Shown here piece after piece: positions 59,524-64,000 of a DNA stretch of 64,000 nt. Numbering within the stretch: position 1 is the first letter of the stretch; every line of letters starts with the position of its first letter. The position numbers were made by a program, and so were the translations under genes. The DNA lies in NCBI GenBank assembly GCA_965217195.1, contig CBDCHL010000003.1, positions 992,001 through 1,056,000 of the forward strand. Direction: 5' to 3'. Under the pieces are notes generated by a model. The model worked only from the letters and a program-made list of their open reading frames with translations. It made no database searches and was not told where the DNA came from. This DNA comes from UBA6623 sp965217195 (GTDB lineage Bacteria; Acidobacteriota; Terriglobia; Bryobacterales; UBA6623).

Positions 59524-60534
59524 CTATGCGCCAACCGACGCGTCCTGGTTGAGAAAGCCTCGCACCCGGGGGTGTTCGAGCACGTCAGGATTAAGAATGT
59601 GCTTCGGCTCTCTGCCTTGCACGGCGTCGGTCACTTGCTCGAAGGTCTGACGATCGAGCCGGATCGTCGACTCGACGGTGATGCCGCCATTGTGGTTGGT
59701 ACAGATAATGCGCGGGTGATCTTTGTGGATCTCGCGCGGCCCGTTGACCGGGTCGTCGACCACGTAGTAGTACAGCCGTTCTTCATCGATCGCGCGCCTC
59801 ACCGCCTGGTCGTCGACCAGATTGCCGCGCGAAGGGTTGATCAGCGATGCGTGGGGCTTCATCGCGCACAACTCCTCGTAGCCGACGATGGTGTCGTCGC
59901 CCGAGACATGCAGGGACACGGTGTCCGATCGCTCGAACAACTCGATCGGACTCGCGACGGCTTCAGCTCCGAACTGTCGTGCCAGATCAGCGATGTCCGG
60001 TCGCACGTCGTAAACCAGCAGCCGGCCCTCGTCGCCGAGCAACGGCCGCGCGCGCATGGCCGTTTGTTGCCCGATGCGGCCGAACCCGTAGAGCCCCAGC
60101 GTCGACCGTTGCGCCTCCCAGGTGCGGATGATCGAGAAATCGCCGCCGTGCGAGAGGCGGTTGAGCGTGTAGACCCGCTTGAGAGTCGCCATCCATTGGG
60201 CAATGGCGTATTCGGCGACGGTATCCATGTGTACAGGTGTGATAGTGATGATCACACCCAGCTCGGTCGCGATATCGACGTTGACCTTGTCATAGCCGAC
60301 CCCCCAACGCGCAATGATGCGAAGGTCCTCGGCTGCTTCGTAGAAGCTGCGTTCGAACAACGCTGAGTTGGCAATCACGGCGACCACGCCAGGCGCGTGT
60401 GCGGCCGTGAAGATCACGTCCGTGTAGCCCTCGACCTCAGCCAACTCGGCCAGGGCGGCAAGTCCGCCGCTACGGGCTTCCGATGTGAATTCCTTGTTTC
60501 GGAAAATGGGCGCTACGAGAATCTTGTTTCGCAT
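59524..60534 (-). CDS. D-isomer-specific 2-hydroxyacid dehydrogenase family protein
   Basis: A 336-residue NAD(P)-dependent dehydrogenase. NAD-binding turn: STLGLYGFGRIGQQTAM, with VYDVRPD as the acidic end. Catalytic regions: HASLINPSRGNLVDDQAV (Arg), YYYVVDDPVNGPREI where the usual Glu is Asp-like, and RIICTNHNGGITVE with the His. The first domain has IARWGVGYDKVNVDIATELG, a standard lead. It could reduce a 2-keto acid or act on a sugar acid. It is followed by the aldolase gene 39 bases on, suggesting one pathway for a hydroxy acid. Confidence 0.87.
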   Translation of the reverse strand: MRNKILVAPIFRNKEFTSEARSGGLAALAELAEVEGYTDVIFTAAHAPGVVAVIANSALFERSFYEAAEDLRIIARWGVGYDKVNVDIATELGVIITITPVHMDTVAEYAIAQWMATLKRVYTLNRLSHGGDFSIIRTWEAQRSTLGLYGFGRIGQQTAMRARPLLGDEGRLLVYDVRPDIADLARQFGAEAVASPIELFERSDTVSLHVSGDDTIVGYEELCAMKPHASLINPSRGNLVDDQAVRRAIDEERLYYYVVDDPVNGPREIHKDHPRIICTNHNGGITVESTIRLDRQTFEQVTDAVQGREPKHILNPDVLEHPRVRGFLNQDASVGA

Positions 60535-60749
60535 GAGCGCAGCTTGCCGGGACCGGTGGGTGACCTACAGTCATACCATGACGGGCGGCCCACGCGGACT
60601 GGGACGGGGTGGGTGTGCGCAACATGAATGTGGGAGAGTCGGCGACCGGCTTCAAGCGCTGCCCTCGGCTGAAATTTTCCCCTTGGTTCGGCCATGGCCA
60701 AAGCCTTGCAGGCCGGTCTATTGGCGTCCCAAGCCCAGTAACGGGGCGG

Positions 60750-60769
60750 AGCGTGGACTTCCGTCCACG
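60750..60769 (+). repeat. Hairpin repeat E, copy 2
   Basis: GCGTGGAC TTCC GTCCACGC, a perfect 8-bp stem as at 20575-20596 with the complementary loop, so this copy is in the inverted orientation. Confidence 0.5.
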
Positions 60770-60927
60770 CCTCGGTTTCCATCGTTCGCATTGCGGGAGG
60801 GACGTCCTACATTTATGTCGGACACCCAAGTTTTAAGATCACAAAATTTGATCCAAGAGAGGCCGGTTACCGACAGCACTGCGGCGCGGCCGCTGTGATA
60901 AATATTGTCCCCAGGCCGCCGGACAGG

Positions 60928-60956
60928 TTGCCCCGGCTCCCCGCCCTATGTATTCT
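60928..60956 (+). promoter_or_regulatory. Candidate promoter of the formaldehyde dehydrogenase gene
   Basis: TTGCCC (60928-60933) and TATTCT (60951-60956) are 17 bases apart, 49 bases before the ATG at 61006. The -10 is a fair match. Confidence 0.4.
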
Positions 60957-61005
60957 AGGTAGCTGGCATCTTCATTTCATTTCGTAGAGCTTTCAAGGAG
61001 GGACT

Positions 61006-62196
61006 ATGGCTTCGAATCGGGGAGTCGCTTATATCGAGCCCGGAAAAGTCGAGATCCAATCAATCGACTTTCCGGAGTTGGCTCTGGGCGACCGTAAATG
61101 TGAACACGGGGTGATCCTCAAGATCGTCTCGACCAATATTTGCGGCAGCGACCAGCACATGGTTCGCGGACGCACGACCGCACCGGCGGGCCTCGTTCTC
61201 GGACATGAGATCACCGGTGAAGTGATCGAGGCGGGCAGCGATGTCGAATTCATCAACGTCGGCGACATCGTGTCCGTACCGTTTAACATCGCTTGCGGCC
61301 GCTGCCGCTGTTGTAAGGAACGCAAAACCGGCATCTGCCTGAGCGTCAACCCGGCCCGCCCGGGCGCAGCCTACGGCTATGTCGACATGGGTGGCTGGGT
61401 CGGCGGACAAGCCGAGTACGTGATGGTCCCCTACGCGGACTTCAATCTGCTGAAGTTCCCGGATAAGGACCAGGCCATGGCGAAGATCCGCGACCTGACC
61501 ATGCTGTCCGACATTTTCCCGACCGGCTATCACGGTGCCGTGACGGCGGGCGTGACGACCGGCTCGACCGTTTATGTCGCCGGCGCGGGCCCGGTCGGGC
61601 TGGCCTCGGCGGCTTCGTGTCACTTGTTGGGCGCGGCGGTCGTCATCGTCGGCGACCTGCAGGCGGACCGCCTGGCGCAAGCGCGCAGCTTCGGTTGTGA
61701 GACCGTTGACCTGAGCCAAGACGCGACGCTCGAAGACCAAATCGCCAACATCATCGGCGAGCCGCTGGTCGACTGCGGCGTCGATTGCGTTGGCTTTGAG
61801 GCGCGCGGACACGGTGCCGACGCGGGCACAGAACATCCCGCGACGGTTCTCAACTCACTCATGACCGTCACACGGGCCGGTGGGGCGCTGGGGATTCCCG
61901 GCCTCTACGTCACCGAAGACCCGGGCGGCGTCGACGAGTCGGCGAAGTTCGGGCGGCTGGTTATCCGCATCGGGCTCGGCTGGGCGAAATCGCACGAGTT
62001 CACCACCGGTCAGTGCCCGGTGATGAAGTATCACCACGGGCTGATGATGGCGATCTTGCACGACAAGGTCAAGATTGCCGACGCGGTGAACGCTACGATC
62101 ATCTCGCTCGACGATGCGCCGCAAGGCTACAAAGACTTCGATAAAGGCGCGGCCAAGAAGTTCATCCTCGACCCGCACGGGATGGTGGCGGCGTAA
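61006..62196 (+). CDS. fdhA: Zinc-dependent formaldehyde dehydrogenase, glutathione-independent type
   Basis: A 396-residue medium-chain dehydrogenase. Catalytic zinc site: Cys46 in NICGSDQH with Asp49, and His67-Glu68 in VLGHEITG. Structural zinc: Cys97, 100, 103 and 111 in CGRCRCCKERKTGIC. NAD site: VYVAGAGPVGLASAASC. The long insertion (VDCVGFEARGHG, ATVLNSLMTVTRAGG) and HPATVLNSL match the Pseudomonas glutathione-independent enzyme. It oxidises formaldehyde (with bound NAD) to formate. The start at 61006 has AAGGAGGG. Neighbours: an orphan corrinoid protein downstream, which may supply C1 units. Confidence 0.93.
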   Translation: MASNRGVAYIEPGKVEIQSIDFPELALGDRKCEHGVILKIVSTNICGSDQHMVRGRTTAPAGLVLGHEITGEVIEAGSDVEFINVGDIVSVPFNIACGRCRCCKERKTGICLSVNPARPGAAYGYVDMGGWVGGQAEYVMVPYADFNLLKFPDKDQAMAKIRDLTMLSDIFPTGYHGAVTAGVTTGSTVYVAGAGPVGLASAASCHLLGAAVVIVGDLQADRLAQARSFGCETVDLSQDATLEDQIANIIGEPLVDCGVDCVGFEARGHGADAGTEHPATVLNSLMTVTRAGGALGIPGLYVTEDPGGVDESAKFGRLVIRIGLGWAKSHEFTTGQCPVMKYHHGLMMAILHDKVKIADAVNATIISLDDAPQGYKDFDKGAAKKFILDPHGMVAA

Positions 62197-62225
62197 GTCC
62201 GTCTTTTGCGAATAGGTGTTATCGA

Positions 62226-62261
62226 GCCGGGTACGGACGACCGCCCCTACCCGGCTTTTTT
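62226..62261 (+). terminator. Rho-independent terminator after the formaldehyde dehydrogenase gene
   Basis: GCCGGGTA (62226-62233) pairs with TACCCGGC (62248-62255), followed by six T. It is 29 bases after the stop codon. Confidence 0.88.
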
Positions 62262-62641
62262 CTGGAAAGTGCAGCGTTTGCTTGAGTCTAAGCGCGGCGA
62301 GCCGGACTCTACATCCGGATATTCCGATGTTAATGCCGGCGCGGGGCGTGAGCCCCGCGGACCGCTTGCCTGACCCACCCTGTTGACTCGGGACCTTGGG
62401 TCCGTCGGACCCAAGCTCCCGCGTTGTGTGTTCTTGACGCTTCCCGGCGCTGTCGCCCCCGGGCCAACACCAACCAGCCAATCGCGGCCCGGCGAACGAA
62501 AGCGGGCAACAACAAGCTTTATGCCATCATGGAATTTGAGGGAGTTCTCGCTCCGCTTGACGCCCCAACACCCGCAGTTTGCCTGCTTCCGCGCTTGATG
62601 CGGAACGAGGCGGCCTCGCGCGCTTTTCGCTCGCCTTCTCC
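62262..62641. other. Intergenic region with two strong hairpins
   Basis: CGCGGGGC GTGA GCCCCGCG (62340-62359) and CTTGGGTCC GTC GGACCCAAG (62395-62415) are perfect stems. No T tract follows. They may be dispersed hairpins or part of the leader of the corrinoid gene. No ORF of quality. Confidence 0.4.
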
Positions 62642-63316
62642 ATGCCTCTCGACGCCATGCCCGACTACGCTCTGATGAACCAGCTCCTCTACGAGGGGAA
62701 AGCGCCCAAGGTCAAGGAGATGACGGAGCAGGCGCTGGCCGACGGTAGGGACGTGGACGAGGTCTTGCAAAACGGCCTGATCGCGGGAATGAGCGTCGTC
62801 GGCGAGGATTTCAAACACAACCGCCTGTACGTCCCGCAGGTTCTCGTCGCCGCGCGCGCCATGAAAGCCGGCATGGCGGTGCTCAAGCCGCTCCTAACGC
62901 AGTCCGGCGCAGGCACCTCGGCGGGAACGATCGTGATGGGTACGGTCAAGGGCGACCTGCACGACATCGGCAAGAACCTGGTCTGCATGATGGGCGAGGG
63001 TGCCGGGTTCAACATGGTCGATCTCGGCGTCGATCAATCCGCGGACAAATTCATCGCCGCGGCTCGTGAACACAAGGCCGACATCGTCGGCATGAGTGCG
63101 CTGCTAACCACGACGATGCCCTACATGAAGGTGGTCATCGATGCCTTCAAGCAAGAGGGGCTCGACAACGTCAAGTTGTGCGTAGGCGGCGCGCCGGTGA
63201 GCGAAATGTTCGCCGATGAAGTCGGGGCCGACGGCTACGGGGCCGACGCATCGAGCGCGATCGACCTGTTCAAGGAACTGTGCGCGGTCGGGGAGCACGC
63301 CAAAACCGAACGGTAG
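62642..63316 (+). CDS. Corrinoid (B12-binding) protein of a methyltransferase system
   Basis: A 224-residue corrinoid protein of the MtbC/MtmC type. The N-terminal helical cap (LMNQLLYEGKAPKVKEMTEQ, DVDEVLQNGLIAGMSVVGED) is followed by the cobalamin domain with DLHDIG at residues 105-110 (DxHxxG; His107 ligates cobalt). GADIIVGMSALLTTT-like text and KLCVGGAPVSEMFADEVGAD complete the Rossmann fold. It carries a methyl group between a substrate methyltransferase and another acceptor. No such methyltransferase gene is adjacent. Starts: ATG 62642 or 62657. The upstream frame from 62579 is not homologous. Confidence 0.9.
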   Translation: MPLDAMPDYALMNQLLYEGKAPKVKEMTEQALADGRDVDEVLQNGLIAGMSVVGEDFKHNRLYVPQVLVAARAMKAGMAVLKPLLTQSGAGTSAGTIVMGTVKGDLHDIGKNLVCMMGEGAGFNMVDLGVDQSADKFIAAAREHKADIVGMSALLTTTMPYMKVVIDAFKQEGLDNVKLCVGGAPVSEMFADEVGADGYGADASSAIDLFKELCAVGEHAKTER

Positions 63317-63324
63317 CCGCGCGG

Positions 63325-63390
63325 GCGCACCCAATTCATGAACGCGGATACAGAGCCCAGAGCGCCAGCGACGGGTCCATCGCCAACAAC
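63325..63390 (-). repeat. Dispersed repeat B, copy 4
   Basis: The minus strand reads GACCCGTCGCTGGCGCTC then TGGGCTCTGTATCCGCG and ends in GGGTGCGCCCGCG. It lies 8 bases after the corrinoid gene. Confidence 0.75.
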
Positions 63391-63483
63391 CGCCACGCAC
63401 TCTGGAACAGCGACTCCCCGAACCGTCGCGCATTTCGGCAATATACCGTGTCTGATCGAAACCGCCGTCCCCCGCGCGCCGGA

Positions 63484-64000
63484 TCAGCCCCCACCCCGTT
63501 CACCCGCCACGCAGAGCATGTTGTCGATCAAACGCGTTTCCCCCACCCAAACCGCTGTTGCCGCCCGAACGGGGCCCTGGATTGTCTTAACCGGCTGCAT
63601 ATCATCGGGGTCGACGATCTCGAAATATTCGACCCTCGCTCCCGAGTACTTCCGAAACTCTTCCCTCGCGATGCGAAGAACTTCCTCGGCGTTCCGCTCG
63701 CCCCCCTCAACTGCCTCTTTGGCCGCCGTCAGTGCCTGATAGAGGACGGCGGCCGTCTGGCGGTCTTCTGCGTTCAAGTGTTGGTTGCGGGAGCTCAGCG
63801 CCAGCCCGTCGGCTTCGCGCACGGTGGGAACCGAAACGATCTCGGTCGGGATATTGAGGTCCCTGACCATGCGCTTGATCACGGCCAATTGCTGAGCGTC
63901 TTTCTCACCGAAATAAGCTCGATCCGCCAGAGCGATGTTCAACAGCTTGGCAACGACTGTCGTTACGCCGCGAAAATGGCCCGGCCGGTACGGGCCGCAA
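63484..64000 (-). CDS. panC: Pantoate--beta-alanine ligase, C-terminal part (cut by window edge)
   Basis: Pantothenate synthetase joins pantoate and beta-alanine using ATP. The visible 172 residues start at the edge as CGPYRPGHFRGVTTVVAKLL, then ADRAYFGEKDAQQLAVIKRM with the ATP site, READGLALSSRNQHLN (KMSKS-like SSRN) and IVDPDDMQPV. The length and order match the C-terminal two thirds of PanC. The N-terminal HIGH-type motif is outside the window. The last residues AGERGGG are as expected for a terminal tail. Confidence 0.94.
   Translation of the reverse strand, partial: CGPYRPGHFRGVTTVVAKLLNIALADRAYFGEKDAQQLAVIKRMVRDLNIPTEIVSVPTVREADGLALSSRNQHLNAEDRQTAAVLYQALTAAKEAVEGGERNAEEVLRIAREEFRKYSGARVEYFEIVDPDDMQPVKTIQGPVRAATAVWVGETRLIDNMLCVAGERGGG

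Larger units (their letters stand above)
60535..61005. other. Divergent intergenic region, 471 bp
   Basis: Holds hairpin repeat E copy 2 (60750-60769) and the fdhA promoter (60928-60956). ORFs here lack coding character. Confidence 0.4.

Noticed and set aside
1..64000. CRISPR array, prophage or defence island
   Set aside because: No regularly spaced direct repeats, cas-like genes, phage structural genes or restriction-modification genes were seen.

Overview
The window is a GC-rich bacterial chromosome segment. I infer an acidobacterium of the Solibacter/Bryobacter type. The main reason is the secreted protein at 51100-52686, whose N-terminal part resembles the Solibacter-rich TIGR03437 domain. 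Secreted DPP-IV-like peptidase, a PQQ dehydrogenase with a built-in haem, a MauG-type peroxidase and many dispersed intergenic repeats fit a soil or aquatic acidobacterium. The lineage is an inference from domain content, since no rRNA gene or ribosomal protein is present. Both window edges cut genes: xseA at the left and panC at the right.

Layout. 1-5.1 kb: end of xseA, a TlpA-type lipoprotein with a stand-alone DsbD N-terminal-like protein, a MazEF-like toxin-antitoxin pair whose toxin is frameshifted, and a membrane-anchored MutS-like ATPase. 5.4-12.9 kb: a FGE-fold protein, lipA, a Tat-exported aldo/keto-reductase-like protein, hemQ, a TRAP permease pair without its binding protein, and a ThuA remnant. 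12.9-17.6 kb: a DUF3179 protein, a methyltransferase and GT2 pair, a decayed sulfatase tail, and a proline-rich peptidoglycan-binding protein. 17.8-30.2 kb: valS, a glycosyltransferase operon broken by an IS1595-type element, a degenerate receiver protein, the MBL-fold protein/purB pair, and selA, whose stop codon is supplied by an IS630-type element. 30.2-41.4 kb: small membrane ORF with a possible structured leader, GT39-like protein, methyltransferase, DPP-IV-like peptidase, B12-dependent ribonucleotide reductase nrdJ, class I fumarase and a DUF1349-like protein. 41.6-52.7 kb: PQQ dehydrogenase, sugar-phosphate-isomerase-like protein plus lipid kinase, a small membrane protein paired with a NoeA-like methyltransferase, an atypical Ser/Thr kinase, a triple-repeat secreted protein and the TIGR03437/LamG-like protein. 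52.7-64 kb: di-haem peroxidase, an exported HpcH/HpaI-type aldolase, a FadN-type beta-oxidation enzyme, an alpha/beta hydrolase, a cytosolic HpcH/HpaI aldolase with a 2-hydroxyacid dehydrogenase, a formaldehyde-dehydrogenase-type zinc enzyme, an orphan corrinoid protein, and panC.

Functional themes. Envelope and polysaccharide synthesis recurs (GT2, two GT4, GT39-like, three methyltransferases, lipid kinase). Periplasmic redox appears as TlpA/DsbD-N, PQQ dehydrogenase and MauG. Cofactor dependence stands out: cobalamin (nrdJ, corrinoid protein), selenium (selA), lipoate, haem via HemQ, and pantothenate.

Most distinctive sequence-level observations. At least three dispersed repeat families lie between genes: a double-hairpin family (33.1, 46.1, 48.3, 50.2 kb), a family around GGGCTCTGTATC (16.9, 27.3, 27.5, 63.3 kb) and an inverted 39-bp pair at 35.4/35.6 kb. 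Two IS insertions can be undone on paper: removing one restores a 429-residue glycosyltransferase, and removing the other restores the original TAG stop of selA. I found no CRISPR array, no tRNA or rRNA gene and no convincing prophage. I did not find a clear new multi-gene system; the best candidates are listed as findings.
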